From Bacteroidota bacterium (GTDB taxonomy: Bacteria; Bacteroidota; Bacteroidia; Chitinophagales; Chitinophagaceae), in the NCBI GenBank assembly GCA_023428755.1, contig JAEYWX010000027.1:186001-250000 (forward strand): a DNA stretch of 64,000 bases, written 5' to 3'. The translations under genes were made by a program, and so were the position numbers. This document shows, piece after piece, positions 53,811 through 62,449 of this stretch (position 1 is the first letter of the stretch; each line of letters opens with the position of its first letter). Under the pieces are notes generated by a model. It was not told where the DNA came from and did no database searches. It saw nothing but the letters and a program-made list of their open reading frames with translations.

Positions 53811-54533
53811 TTAACTATCTGCTTTACGAATAATTGCACCAATGTTTGTGCTTACTTCGCTGATTCTGGCGTTACCTTTGTAATAAATACTGCCTCCACT
53901 GGATGAATACAGTTTTATTTCATCGTTTACTTTTACTTCCACTTTTGCACCACTGGTTGAACGAATATCGGCTTTACCGGCTGCCAGCTCATATGCTTTC
54001 ATTCGTGCACCGCTGTTGGCACTGATTTGAAATTCACCGGCTGATCCTGCAATGGAAGAACTTGAACCACTTTCCGTTTCCACCAATAATTTGTCCACTT
54101 CTACCGTGCCTTTGAATTGCGCACCTGAGCGCAAAAACAGGTTCAGGCTTTTTTCCTTAATGGCGCCTTCCACTTTTACATGACTGCCTGCGGTTGCAGT
54201 GAGCTTCTGAAGGGTTTTGAATGATACATATACTTTTAATTTTTTGCCGGTACTTGTCCAGTCGGAGAAGGATTCACGATCATAATAAATCTTCAGCAAC
54301 CCATCTTCCACTTCCGTTTTTAACCGGTTGCGGTACTCTTCACGGGAGGCGCTGGCCACCACGCTTTCTTCGGTTGACTGTGATAAATAAAGGTCAATCC
54401 CATCTCCTACTCTGACAGAATGAAAAGGTTCAATGGTTCTTTTTTCGGCGTTGGGGTCTTCAATTTTAGTTTCCTGTGCGGTTGCAAACAGGGCGAATGA
54501 TAAGGTAAACAGGGTGAAAATCCATTTCTTCAT
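53811..54533 (-). CDS. DUF2807 (GIN domain) secreted protein
   Basis: 240 residues with a signal peptide (MKKWIFTLFTLSFALFATAQE). It shares the N-terminal pattern EPFHSVRVGDGIDLYL...EESVVASASREEYRNRLKTEV with its downstream neighbour and carries degenerate SGA/SGS turns (RSGAQ, ESGSSS, NSGAR, TSGAK, SSGGS) at similar spacing. It is first in a two-gene unit, divergent from the TPP-riboswitch-controlled receptor gene. A -7-like CAGGTTTG (54587-54580, one mismatch) may be its promoter. Function unknown. Confidence 0.85.
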   Translation of the reverse strand: MKKWIFTLFTLSFALFATAQETKIEDPNAEKRTIEPFHSVRVGDGIDLYLSQSTEESVVASASREEYRNRLKTEVEDGLLKIYYDRESFSDWTSTGKKLKVYVSFKTLQKLTATAGSHVKVEGAIKEKSLNLFLRSGAQFKGTVEVDKLLVETESGSSSSIAGSAGEFQISANSGARMKAYELAAGKADIRSTSGAKVEVKVNDEIKLYSSSGGSIYYKGNARISEVSTNIGAIIRKADS

Positions 54534-54595
54534 AATTGCTGTTTTGTGTGATACGATACTTGAAAGGAAAATGTTACAGCAAACCTGAAAGATTT

Positions 54596-54603
54596 TATCT
54601 TTG
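54596..54603 (+). promoter_or_regulatory. -7 element TATCTTTG for the thiamine receptor transcript
   Basis: An exact TAnnTTTG match about 37 bases before the riboswitch P1 stem, so the full aptamer would be transcribed. Confidence 0.6.
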
Positions 54604-54640
54604 CCCCGTCAAAAAGCGGCGAAGCCGGTTTTGACACAGA

Positions 54641-54740
54641 TTCCCCGGGGTGCTTCCTGCCTGTACATGGGCCCGGTACAGGCAGCAGAGGCTGAGATCA
54701 AACCCGTAGAACCTGATCAGGGTAATGCCTGCGCAGGGAA
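54641..54740 (+). ncRNA. TPP riboswitch (THI element)
   Basis: The conserved thiamine-pyrophosphate aptamer is readable: P1 TTCCC (54641-54645) with GGGAA (54736-54740); GGGGTGC; a P3 extension CCTGCCTGTAC / GTACAGGCAG (54657-54684 region); the pyrimidine-sensing CTGAGAT; then ACCCGTAGAACCTGATC, and GGGTAATGCCTGCG. A GGAGG just after it (54741-54745 region) can pair with the following TTCCTTTC, a possible expression platform acting on translation. It precedes a TonB-dependent receptor by 72 bases. Confidence 0.95.
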
Positions 54741-54812
54741 GGAGGTTCCTTTCTATATTTCCTCTTTTCGTTTCGCAGCATTTCCGACTCAATTTTTAAC
54801 TGTAAAAAGTAA

Positions 54813-57245
54813 ATGATGACGAAAAAATTGATGCTGGGAATGTTGATGATTGTATCACAACAGCTTTCAGTGGCTCAGTACAAACTGAGTGGCAGAGTAA
54901 CCGAAAAAAACAACAGCAGCGCAGCCATTGCCGGTGCTACTGTTGAAATTCCAGGCAATGGTTTTACACAAACCAACAACGAAGGACGCTTCTCCATTTC
55001 GCTGCGGCAAAAAGGCGATTATGTGGTGAAGATCAGTACCGTTGCTTTTAAAGTGTTTGAACAGGTAGTGAACATTTCGGAAAAAGAAACCATAGTAAAT
55101 GCTGAATTGCAGTTACAACCGCTGTTTCTGAAACCGGTGGAAGTAAGTGCCATCCGTGCCGGCGACCGGATGCCGTTTGCCAAAACCAATCTCAACAAAA
55201 AAGAAATTGAGAAAATGAACATCGGGCAGGACCTTCCGTTCATTCTCAATCAAACTCCATCCGTAGTTGTCAACTCCGATGCCGGAAATGGAGTTGGTTA
55301 CACCGGTATCCGCATCCGGGGAACAGATGCAACACGCATCAACATGACGTTGAATGGCATTCCTTACAATGATGCTGAAAGCCAGGGCTTGTTTTTTGTG
55401 AACCTTCCTGATTTTTCTTCATCCGTTAATTCAATTCAAATACAGCGTGGTGTTGGTACTTCATCGAACGGAGCCGGTGCATTTGGTGCTACGCTCAACC
55501 TCAGCACCAATGAGTTCAATGAACAGCCGTATGCCGAAATCAACAATGGATTTGGAAGCTTCAACACATTTCGTCAAACAATTAAAGTTGGTTCCGGATT
55601 AATTGGCAAGCATGTAACGTTTGATGCAAGATTATCATTCATCAACAGCAAAGGTTTTATCGAAAGGGGCGCATCCGATCTTGGCTCAGCGTATTTCTCA
55701 GCTGCTTATCTCAACAACAAAACATCGATCCGCTTCAATGCCATTACCGGTACTGAAAAAACATACCAGGCATGGAATGGAATTCCGGAAGCAAAACTGA
55801 AACGGGATGATGCAAAACTGCTGGAGCATTATTACAACAATCTCGGTGTAACTTATTTTACGGCTGCCGATTCTGTCAACTTGTTCCGCAATGATAATAA
55901 CCGCAGTTACAATTATTTTTTATACGATAACCAGACAGATAATTATCAGCAGGATCATTATCAACTGTTCTTTAACCAGGAGTTGAACAGCAACTGGAGT
56001 ATGAACACGGCTTTCTTTTTAACCCGTGGCCGTGGTTATTACGAAGAATACAAAGTACAGGAATCGCTGGATGATTACGGTCTTGCACCCGTTACATCAG
56101 ATCTTGTACGTCAACTCTGGTTAGACAACTGGTTTTACGGAACAACATTTTCAGCACAATACAAACGCAATGCAGATCAACTGACCATTGGCGGTGCATT
56201 TACCCGCTACGATGGATTGCATTACGGAAAAGTGATCTGGAGTGAAGCATCTGTTCCAAAAGATTATCGTTGGTATGATCTCGATGCATTCAAAAACGAT
56301 TTCAATATTTATACAAAGTACCAACGCAGATTTGCTGTACGCTGGGAAGCGTTTGCTGATCTCCAATACCGTTATGTAAAACACAGCATCAACGGCTTCC
56401 GCAAAAATCCGTTACTGCAGTCGGGCAATGATTTCAGCTTTGTAAATCCAAAGATTGGTATTTCCTATGCCGATAGTAAAGGTTGGCTGGGATTTGCATC
56501 GTTCAGTATTGGAAACAGGGAACCCAACCGGGATGATTTTGAAGCAGGTGTTAACCAGCAACCAAAACATGAAACCTTGTATGATCTTGAATTGAATATT
56601 GAACATCGCCAACCGAATTTCAGCATCAGTGCTACGGGTTATTATATGTATTACAATAATCAACTGGTGCTTACGGGCAAAGTAAATGATGTGGGCGCTT
56701 ACAACCGGATCAATATTCCAAAAAGCTATCGGGCAGGTGTAGAACTGCAGGCTACTGTAAAACCTGCTGCCTGGTTCAACGCTGCAGCCAATCTAACGCT
56801 GAGCGATAACCGCATTCTTAACTTTACAGAGTTTGTAGATGATTATGATAATGGCGGACAAAAAGAAACATTCTTCAAAAACGCTCCTCTCTCCTTTTCG
56901 CCTGCTGCCATTGCAGGCGCTACCTTGAATTTCATTCCTGTAAAAAACGGAGAGATCAGTTTACTGAACAAATATGTATCACGTCAGTATCTTGACAATA
57001 CAGGTAACGAAGCAAGAAGCATTGATCCGTTTTTTGTAACCGACCTGCGTTTGAATTATGCCTTCCGTTTTAAAAAGCTGAAAGAGCTGAATCTTACATT
57101 CCAGTTGAATAATGTGCTGAACAAACTGTATGAAACCAATGGTTATACATATAGCTATATTTATGGAGCGCAAACAGTTACTGAAAACTTTTATTACCCA
57201 ATGGCCGGCCGAAACTTTATGGCCGGGATCAATTTGAAATTCTGA
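54813..57245 (+). CDS. TonB-dependent receptor, probable thiamine transporter
   Basis: 810 residues. A signal peptide (ending QQLSVAQ) is followed by a CarboxypepD_reg-like domain (about 25-105), plug (about 115-235; GYTGIRIRGTDATRINMTLNGIPYND) and a barrel ending in LKF. Unlike the SusC protein it has no STN domain and no SusD partner. Control by a TPP riboswitch strongly implies uptake of thiamine or a precursor; TPP-riboswitch-linked receptors of this kind are known in Bacteroidota. No inner-membrane PnuT or thiamine kinase gene is adjacent. The gene ends in two terminator-like hairpins. Confidence 0.9.
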   Translation: MMTKKLMLGMLMIVSQQLSVAQYKLSGRVTEKNNSSAAIAGATVEIPGNGFTQTNNEGRFSISLRQKGDYVVKISTVAFKVFEQVVNISEKETIVNAELQLQPLFLKPVEVSAIRAGDRMPFAKTNLNKKEIEKMNIGQDLPFILNQTPSVVVNSDAGNGVGYTGIRIRGTDATRINMTLNGIPYNDAESQGLFFVNLPDFSSSVNSIQIQRGVGTSSNGAGAFGATLNLSTNEFNEQPYAEINNGFGSFNTFRQTIKVGSGLIGKHVTFDARLSFINSKGFIERGASDLGSAYFSAAYLNNKTSIRFNAITGTEKTYQAWNGIPEAKLKRDDAKLLEHYYNNLGVTYFTAADSVNLFRNDNNRSYNYFLYDNQTDNYQQDHYQLFFNQELNSNWSMNTAFFLTRGRGYYEEYKVQESLDDYGLAPVTSDLVRQLWLDNWFYGTTFSAQYKRNADQLTIGGAFTRYDGLHYGKVIWSEASVPKDYRWYDLDAFKNDFNIYTKYQRRFAVRWEAFADLQYRYVKHSINGFRKNPLLQSGNDFSFVNPKIGISYADSKGWLGFASFSIGNREPNRDDFEAGVNQQPKHETLYDLELNIEHRQPNFSISATGYYMYYNNQLVLTGKVNDVGAYNRINIPKSYRAGVELQATVKPAAWFNAAANLTLSDNRILNFTEFVDDYDNGGQKETFFKNAPLSFSPAAIAGATLNFIPVKNGEISLLNKYVSRQYLDNTGNEARSIDPFFVTDLRLNYAFRFKKLKELNLTFQLNNVLNKLYETNGYTYSYIYGAQTVTENFYYPMAGRNFMAGINLKF

Positions 57246-57252
57246 TTTAATG

Positions 57253-57302
57253 ACCTATAAGGTTTGCAGCGCAGCAATCCCAGCTCGGCAAACCTTATAG
57301 GT
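57253..57302 (+). terminator. long hairpin downstream of the receptor gene
   Basis: A perfect 15-bp stem (ACCTATAAGGTTTGC at 57253-57267 with its complement at 57288-57302) and a 20-base loop. The T-run after it is poor (TTTACCTT), so it may be a repeat or transcript-end stabiliser rather than a terminator. Confidence 0.55.
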
Positions 57303-57310
57303 TTTACCTT

Positions 57311-57348
57311 AAAAAGAGAAGGCGCTTGTTCAAGCGCCTTCTCTTTTT
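57311..57348. terminator. bidirectional intrinsic terminator
   Basis: A perfect 17-bp stem starting AAAAAGAGAAGG and ending CCTTCTCTTTTT with a 4-base loop. The A-run and T-run make it work for both the receptor gene (plus) and the ddl-PASTA-rhodanese operon (minus). Confidence 0.9.
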
Positions 57349-57374
57349 GTATTTCTATTCTCTATTGCAGCAAA

Positions 57375-57683
57375 TTACACATTGTACTTTTCTCTCCAGT
57401 TCAACATTCCACCGGTTAAATTAACCACATTGGTGAAGCCCATTGTTTCTGCAAACATGCAGGCTTGTCCGCTGCGGTTACCGCTGCGGCAATAAAAGAT
57501 CACCTCTTGCTCCTTTAAGTTTTCTAACTCATCTACATCCATTGATAAAATACGACCGAGTGGATATAAGGTACCGCCGATATTAAACTCTTCATGTTCA
57601 TGTGGTTCACGTACATCCACAATATTTAATTCTTCACCGGCGTCAATTCTTGCTTTTAATTCTTCAGCAGTTATGGTTTTCAT
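57375..57683 (-). CDS. rhodanese-like domain protein
   Basis: 102 residues, a single rhodanese domain with NIVDVREPHEHEEFNIGG and the active-site Cys loop CRSGNRS (Cys at about residue 70). Small rhodaneses transfer sulfane sulfur to thiols. It is the last gene of a probable three-gene unit with ddl and the PASTA protein; no biological link between these roles is obvious. Confidence 0.93.
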   Translation of the reverse strand: MKTITAEELKARIDAGEELNIVDVREPHEHEEFNIGGTLYPLGRILSMDVDELENLKEQEVIFYCRSGNRSGQACMFAETMGFTNVVNLTGGMLNWREKYNV

Positions 57684-57718
57684 CGCTTTATTTTTTTGTT
57701 AGTTGAACGATATGTTTT

Positions 57719-58552
57719 TTAATACTCATTTTTCACCGGTTCCTGCATTACTGCTTTTGGCCGCTGGATACTATCGACCTTAGAACGATCCATGCTGATC
57801 CATAGATCCACCAACTGTCCGCCCCGAATTCGAATAGGTCTTCCTTCATCATCCCGAACGGGCGGGCTTTGCCTGATCACAAAAGCGGCAGAACTATCGG
57901 CCACTTCTCCATCAACTACTACTGCACCCAGCAACAGGTCGTTGCTTTCCAGTAACACTTTTGCTTCAGCAAATGTAAGTCCCAGCAGCATGGGCACCGG
58001 CAATTCAGTTTGTTTTACGCCACCTCCCAATACCAGGCTGATGCGGCTGCCCATTGGAATTTTTGTACCCGGGCTTACCATTTGTCCATTGTATGTTTGT
58101 TCCAATACAGAACCTACTGCAAAATCTGGACGGGTTGTGGTATCACCAAGCTTTAAACCCAATGTTGTTAACTGCAATAAAACGCTACGGTAAGTTTGCC
58201 CCACAAAGTTGGGCACACTTACCAACGGTGGCTCAGCACGGTTGATGGTTAAATAAACCGTGCGATTAATTTTTACCAGCTCATTGGGCAAAGGCGATTG
58301 TTTTACCACCGACAAACGAGGCAATGTATCGTAGTAAACACTATCCTGCACTTCCACCTGAAAACCTTGCGCCTCTAATATTTTTTTTGCTTCTTCTACC
58401 TGTTTCCCTTTTATCTCAGGTACTTTAATGTACTTACCATGTTGAGTGATCCGGTCGAGCAGTTGAAAGAAAATAAACAACGCTGCCAGCCCCAGCAAAA
58501 TGGCTGCAAGCAGGTTTACAAAAAAAGAACGGTTGGTAATAAATTGAAACAC
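57719..58552 (-). CDS. membrane-anchored PASTA-domain protein
   Basis: 277 residues: a membrane helix at 10-32, then three PASTA domains (about 41-104, 110-176 and 184-255; for example VPEIKGKQVEEAKKILEAQG and VPNFVGQTYRSVLLQLTTLGL). PASTA modules bind peptidoglycan fragments. There is no kinase domain or transpeptidase domain, so it is not a PknB or PBP. It lies 21 bases downstream of ddl, a peptidoglycan precursor gene, which supports an envelope role. Confidence 0.92.
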   Translation of the reverse strand: MFQFITNRSFFVNLLAAILLGLAALFIFFQLLDRITQHGKYIKVPEIKGKQVEEAKKILEAQGFQVEVQDSVYYDTLPRLSVVKQSPLPNELVKINRTVYLTINRAEPPLVSVPNFVGQTYRSVLLQLTTLGLKLGDTTTRPDFAVGSVLEQTYNGQMVSPGTKIPMGSRISLVLGGGVKQTELPVPMLLGLTFAEAKVLLESNDLLLGAVVVDGEVADSSAAFVIRQSPPVRDDEGRPIRIRGGQLVDLWISMDRSKVDSIQRPKAVMQEPVKNEY

Positions 58553-58573
58553 GGGTATTGAATTTAGTGATAA

Positions 58574-59563
58574 CTATCGTGATGAATGAGTGGCCATTGC
58601 CTCTTCAATCAATGCTGCATAAAAATCTTCCAGCTTCCACCCCATTGCCCTCACCTGCTGTGGCACAATGCTGGCATCGCTTTGGCCAGGCACAGTATTG
58701 ATCTCCAGCATAAACGGCTCATTCCGTTCTTCATTATAAATAAAATCAATTCGAATAACACCACTGCAGTTAAAAACAGCATACACTTTTTTTGCTGTTT
58801 CGCTTACTTTTCGAAACATTTCTTCACTGGCTTCTGCCGGTGTAATCTCGGTACTTTTTCCCTGGTACTTGGCAACAAAATCAAAAAACTCCATGTCGGC
58901 ATCTGCTTTTACCTCCGTCATAGGCATTGTTACGATCTCTCCTTTGTGTTTGAACACCCCAATGGTAAACTCACGGCCCGTGATCATTTCTTCTACCAAT
59001 ACCTGGTCGTCTTCGTTGAATGCTTTTTCAATTGCTGCGGCCAAATGTTCCCGCTTGCTTACCTTACTCATACCAATACTGCTGCCGCCATTGTTTGGCT
59101 TTACAAACACTGGCAATCTCAGATCGATCGATGATGCATCGATGGGTTGCTGTTTGAACAGGTGTACACTTTTTGCCACATGAATTCCTGCAAACGCAGC
59201 AACGGCAACGGTGTATCGTTTATTGAAAGTAATGGCCGATGTAGCAGCACTGCAGGATGTATAAGGCAAACCCAATACATCAAAGTAGCCCTGTAATCGT
59301 CCGTCTTCGCCCGGTGTACCATGCATTCCAATGAACACACAGTCGAATGAAATTTTTTCGCCGTTGATGTTGATCGTAAAGTCATTTTTGTCAACAACAG
59401 CTTCGTGCTTACCGTTGTTACTGTAAAACCATCCATCGCCGGTAATATCAATTACGTAAACGTTGAATTTCGATTTGTCGAGATGGTTGTAAATGGTAGT
59501 AGCACTTTTGTAAGAGATCACTGACTCGCCACTATACCCACCTGTTACAAGGGCTATGTTCAT
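58574..59563 (-). CDS. ddl: D-alanine--D-alanine ligase
   Basis: 329 residues from the ATG at 59563 (MNIALVTGGYSGE); an ATG at 59575 and a TTG at 59578 give 333 or 334 residues. ATP-grasp features: VFIGMHGTPGEDGRLQGYFD, GLPYTSC, KPNNGGSSIGMSKV, EEMITGREFTIGVF and MLEINTVPGQS. Ddl joins two D-alanines for peptidoglycan precursors. The peptide is slightly shorter than E. coli DdlA, as is normal in Bacteroidota. It heads a ddl-PASTA-rhodanese unit. Confidence 0.95.
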   Translation of the reverse strand: MNIALVTGGYSGESVISYKSATTIYNHLDKSKFNVYVIDITGDGWFYSNNGKHEAVVDKNDFTININGEKISFDCVFIGMHGTPGEDGRLQGYFDVLGLPYTSCSAATSAITFNKRYTVAVAAFAGIHVAKSVHLFKQQPIDASSIDLRLPVFVKPNNGGSSIGMSKVSKREHLAAAIEKAFNEDDQVLVEEMITGREFTIGVFKHKGEIVTMPMTEVKADADMEFFDFVAKYQGKSTEITPAEASEEMFRKVSETAKKVYAVFNCSGVIRIDFIYNEERNEPFMLEINTVPGQSDASIVPQQVRAMGWKLEDFYAALIEEAMATHSSR

Positions 59564-59676
59564 TGGTTGATTCATCAACTGGATGGTTTTATTTCGCTAT
59601 CAACTTTTAGAGAATCAGTAGTCTGTTTGCTACTGAATGCCTCATTCTTCAAGAATCCTGCCAGCTTCTATTCCTG

Positions 59677-60165
59677 TTACATGGATTCGGCATCCATGCT
59701 GATGCCCTGATTGCCGGTATCTACCACAAATTTCCAGGAACCGTCATTTTGCTTACGCCACACGTTGAGATAAGTACCCTGCAAAACGGTATCGGCTGTA
59801 GCTACTTTGTAAACGCCATAGGTAAATCCCATATCGCCGGATGATGCAATATCGGCGCCTTTTGGTTCCCACGTCATTGTAAAAGAAGTATCTTCCTGTG
59901 CATTGAGGAAGCGTATCACATCACCTTCAATAATTGGCAGAAAGCCCGGACGCAACAGCACGGCATCGTCAGCAATGTATTCGAGGAAAGCTTTTTTCAT
60001 TCCGTTCTTTTCGCTGGCGGCTGAAAAGGCTTTATCGGTCTCAACCATTTCCTGTAACTGCTGTTCGGTTTCAACAGTTGCTTCCGGCTCAGCGGGCTTT
60101 TTCAACACCAGATTACAGGATGCAGCCAAACTCATTCCTAACAAAAGGATCAGAAAATTCTTCAT
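59677..60165 (-). CDS. DUF4440-like (NTF2-fold) lipoprotein
   Basis: 162 residues with a lipobox (LAASCNLV). The body is an NTF2-like fold of the DUF4440/SnoaL type: MVETDKAFSAASEKNGMKKAFLEYIADDAVLLRPG, then the WRKQNDGSWKFVVDTG C-terminal strand. Members are small binding proteins or enzymes of unknown specificity. It has no adjacent gene with a related role. Confidence 0.82.
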   Translation of the reverse strand: MKNFLILLLGMSLAASCNLVLKKPAEPEATVETEQQLQEMVETDKAFSAASEKNGMKKAFLEYIADDAVLLRPGFLPIIEGDVIRFLNAQEDTSFTMTWEPKGADIASSGDMGFTYGVYKVATADTVLQGTYLNVWRKQNDGSWKFVVDTGNQGISMDAESM

Positions 60166-60185
60166 GCGTGCAAGATATAAAAAGC

Positions 60186-60213
60186 AAGGTGAAGGTTTTC
60201 AAGCCTTCACCTT
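60186..60213 (-). terminator. intrinsic terminator of the ferredoxin transcript
   Basis: A perfect 10-bp stem (AAGGTGAAGG with its complement, 60186-60195 / 60204-60213) and an 8-base loop. On the minus strand it is followed by GCTTTTTATA. In the plus direction a T-run also follows, so it is bidirectional in form. Confidence 0.75.
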
Positions 60214-60284
60214 TTTTTAACGGGAAATATCACCCGCTGTATTCCGGAATCGTTCTTACGGGAACTCATCCATCTGAGAGAAAC

Positions 60285-60632
60285 TTAAATATGCAGTCGG
60301 TCTTTACGTGCCAACAGTTCTTCAACTGTTTCGGCATACATTTCGTCCGGTACGCAGCAATCTACCGGGCATACAGATGCACATTGTGGCTCTTCATGAA
60401 AACCCTGGCATTCGGTGCACTTGTTAGGGGTAATGTAATACGTATCCATACTTACCGGCGCATTTTTGGCAGCTGCATCTACAACTGTTCCGTCGATCAA
60501 TGTGTACGAGCCTTTTACTGTTGTGCCATCGGCGATCGCCCATTCTACTCCGCCTTCGTAAATTGCATTGTTTGGACATTCAGGTTCGCATGCCCCGCAA
60601 TTGATACATTCTTCTGTAATTTTTATTGCCAT
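60285..60632 (-). CDS. 2[4Fe-4S] ferredoxin, Alvin type
   Basis: 115 residues. Cluster I: C9, C12, C15, C19 (CxxCxxCxxxCP). Cluster II: C72, C75, C84, C88 (CxxC-x8-CxxxCP), the long spacing of Allochromatium-vinosum-type ferredoxins, plus an extra C92C93. An insert of about 50 residues lies between the clusters. It is an electron carrier. It is divergent from the acyl-CoA reductase gene and shares a 67-base promoter region with it. Confidence 0.93.
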   Translation of the reverse strand: MAIKITEECINCGACEPECPNNAIYEGGVEWAIADGTTVKGSYTLIDGTVVDAAAKNAPVSMDTYYITPNKCTECQGFHEEPQCASVCPVDCCVPDEMYAETVEELLARKDRLHI

Positions 60633-60664
60633 AGAGTTTGAAATTTTTTAGGGTTAGTTTGATT

Positions 60665-60672
60665 TACTTTTG
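60665..60672 (+). promoter_or_regulatory. -7 element TACTTTTG for the acyl-CoA reductase gene
   Basis: An exact TAnnTTTG match 28 bases before the ATG at 60700, with TTTG 24 bases further upstream (60637-60640). Confidence 0.6.
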
Positions 60673-60677
60673 CGTTT

Positions 60678-60685
60678 CAAATGTA
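60678..60685 (-). promoter_or_regulatory. -7 element TACATTTG for the ferredoxin gene
   Basis: An exact match on the minus strand, 5 bases from the opposing plus-strand box, with TTG (60711-60709) at a 23-base spacing. Each predicted start site lies in or next to the other promoter's -7 box. Confidence 0.6.
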
Positions 60686-60699
60686 AACTAAACAGTTGA

Positions 60700-61695
60700 A
60701 TGAATTTACAACAAAGACAGGAAATTTTACAGCAACTTGCCCAATATATTTCTGCACAACCAACCGAATGGGAAATTGCCTGCACCAGGGCTGAACAACA
60801 GAACCATTGGTTTACCCGTGCGTTTGTAACCTTGGCTGCTACTTCTATCGTGGAACATTTTCTGCAAAAAGAAGCGTTGGAAAAATGGATTGCCCATTAT
60901 AAACTGGATGATAACATTCAACCAAAAACGGTTGGCATTGTAATGGCGGGAAACATTCCACTCGTTGGGTTTCACGATTTTCTATGTGTGTTTGTAAGCG
61001 GACATAAACAGGTTTGTAAACTTTCATCGAAAGATGAAATACTATTAAAACATCTTGTTGATAAAATGACGGAATGGAACCCTGCCATGGCCGATCATGT
61101 GCAGTTTGCCTCCTCACTCAAAGATTGCGATGCGTATATTGCTACAGGCAGCGACAATAGTTCCCGCTATTTTGAATATTATTTTGGACGATACCCCTCT
61201 GTGATCCGGAAAAACCGTACCTCGGTAGCCATTCTTACCGGTAACGAAACCGAAACCGAACTTTCGTTACTGGCCGACGATATTATGCTCTACTTTGGCC
61301 TGGGTTGCCGTAATGTTACCAAACTGTATGTGCCGCAGCAATATGACTTTGTTCCATTGCTGAATGCATTGCGTAAGTACAGTTGGATGTTTGAACATCA
61401 TAAATACCGCAACAACTACGATTACCAATTGGCCGTGTACCTCATGAATAATATTTATTACATGACCAATGATTGTATTGTACTGATCGAAAATGAAAAC
61501 ATTTTTTCACCTATTGGCAGCCTCCATTACAGTTACTATCAACAGACTGATGAAGTAATGAACGCATTGGCAACAAATGAAAAGGTGCAGGTAATTGTTG
61601 GTGTTGGCGGTTTTGCATTTGGCCAGGCACAACAACCCTCTTTAATGGATTATGCTGATTGCGTGGATGTGATGCAGTTTTTGTTGAGTTTATAA
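60700..61695 (+). CDS. LuxC-type acyl-CoA reductase
   Basis: 331 residues, aldehyde-dehydrogenase-like. VGIVMAGNIPLVGFHDF and VRVATGSD-like ATGSDNSSRYFEYYFG are characteristic of PF05893 (LuxC) in Bacteroidota, and C203 in YFGLGCRNVTKLYVP is the probable catalytic Cys. LuxC proteins reduce acyl-CoA or acyl-enzyme to aldehyde with NADPH. No luxD/E-like gene is adjacent; the neighbour is a divergent ferredoxin. It is shorter than Vibrio LuxC. The physiological product is unknown. Confidence 0.85.
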   Translation: MNLQQRQEILQQLAQYISAQPTEWEIACTRAEQQNHWFTRAFVTLAATSIVEHFLQKEALEKWIAHYKLDDNIQPKTVGIVMAGNIPLVGFHDFLCVFVSGHKQVCKLSSKDEILLKHLVDKMTEWNPAMADHVQFASSLKDCDAYIATGSDNSSRYFEYYFGRYPSVIRKNRTSVAILTGNETETELSLLADDIMLYFGLGCRNVTKLYVPQQYDFVPLLNALRKYSWMFEHHKYRNNYDYQLAVYLMNNIYYMTNDCIVLIENENIFSPIGSLHYSYYQQTDEVMNALATNEKVQVIVGVGGFAFGQAQQPSLMDYADCVDVMQFLLSL

Positions 61696-61717
61696 TACTT
61701 AAACCGTGACTGGTATT

Positions 61718-61748
61718 ACACCCCCCCATTAACAAATGGGTGTTTTTA
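61718..61748 (+). terminator. intrinsic terminator after the acyl-CoA reductase gene
   Basis: A hairpin of ACACCC / GGGTGT continuing into CCATT / AATGG with a short C-bulge, followed by TTTTTATTTTG, 23 bases after the stop codon. Confidence 0.75.
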
Positions 61749-61918
61749 TTTTGATCGATATGTTTTTTACTCACTCAAACAGATTTCATTTTTTATTCCT
61801 GAAATATTTGCTTAAATTACTAATAGAAACGGTTTCATACAGCACTTGTGCAACTGCAGATGAGGATTGATCTCGATTGAGACAGGCCATTCTTCTTCAC
61901 TCAATAAAAACTTCTGTT

Positions 61919-62326
61919 ATGAAACAGTACCACATCGTTGCAAGGATAGCAATTTATCTGCTATCGATTGTTTTGATCGCTTTTGGAATATTCCATTTTA
62001 AAAATCCGTACGACCTCCTTGTATATGTTCCGGACTTTTTGCCTGGCGGTATTCTATGGGTTTACATTGTTGGCGGAGCATTTATTCTTTCGGGTATTTC
62101 ATTTCTTTTCAACAAGTTTGTAAAACTTACCGGGTATTTACTGGCAGTAATGTTGGTGATTTTGATCCTTACGGTTCATGTGCCCAATTCGATCAACGCT
62201 GGCGCAAAAGAAATGCGGCAGTTTGCATGGATGAATGTATTGAAAGATACCGCCATTGTAGGGTTTGCCCTGTTGATCGCATCCGGCGCCCATCACCAAA
62301 AACTACACCTTGAAGAGAGTGATTGA
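61919..62326 (+). CDS. DoxX-like small membrane protein
   Basis: 135 residues from the ATG at 61919 (MKQYHIVARIAIYLL); an upstream in-frame TTG at 61877 would add 14 residues. Four hydrophobic segments with GIFHFKNPYDLLVYVPDFLPGG, GAFILSGISFLFNKFVKLTG and a C-terminal TAIVGFALLIAS pattern resemble the DoxX/DUF4267-type family. Function unknown. It ends in a strong terminator. Confidence 0.75.
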   Translation: MKQYHIVARIAIYLLSIVLIAFGIFHFKNPYDLLVYVPDFLPGGILWVYIVGGAFILSGISFLFNKFVKLTGYLLAVMLVILILTVHVPNSINAGAKEMRQFAWMNVLKDTAIVGFALLIASGAHHQKLHLEESD

Positions 62327-62363
62327 TCATTTGACCTTTCACTTCGTGCCATTCTGTTGATAC

Positions 62364-62405
62364 AGCTTTCGTTTCGGATGAAAAACTGAAACGAAAGCTT
62401 TTATC
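62364..62405 (+). terminator. intrinsic terminator
   Basis: A perfect 12-bp stem (AGCTTTCGTTTC at 62364-62375 with its complement at 62388-62399) and a 12-base loop, followed by TTTTATCT. Confidence 0.82.
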
Positions 62406-62449
62406 TATTCTTTGTAAGGCAGATTAATTCAAGGCAATTTATCAGTACT

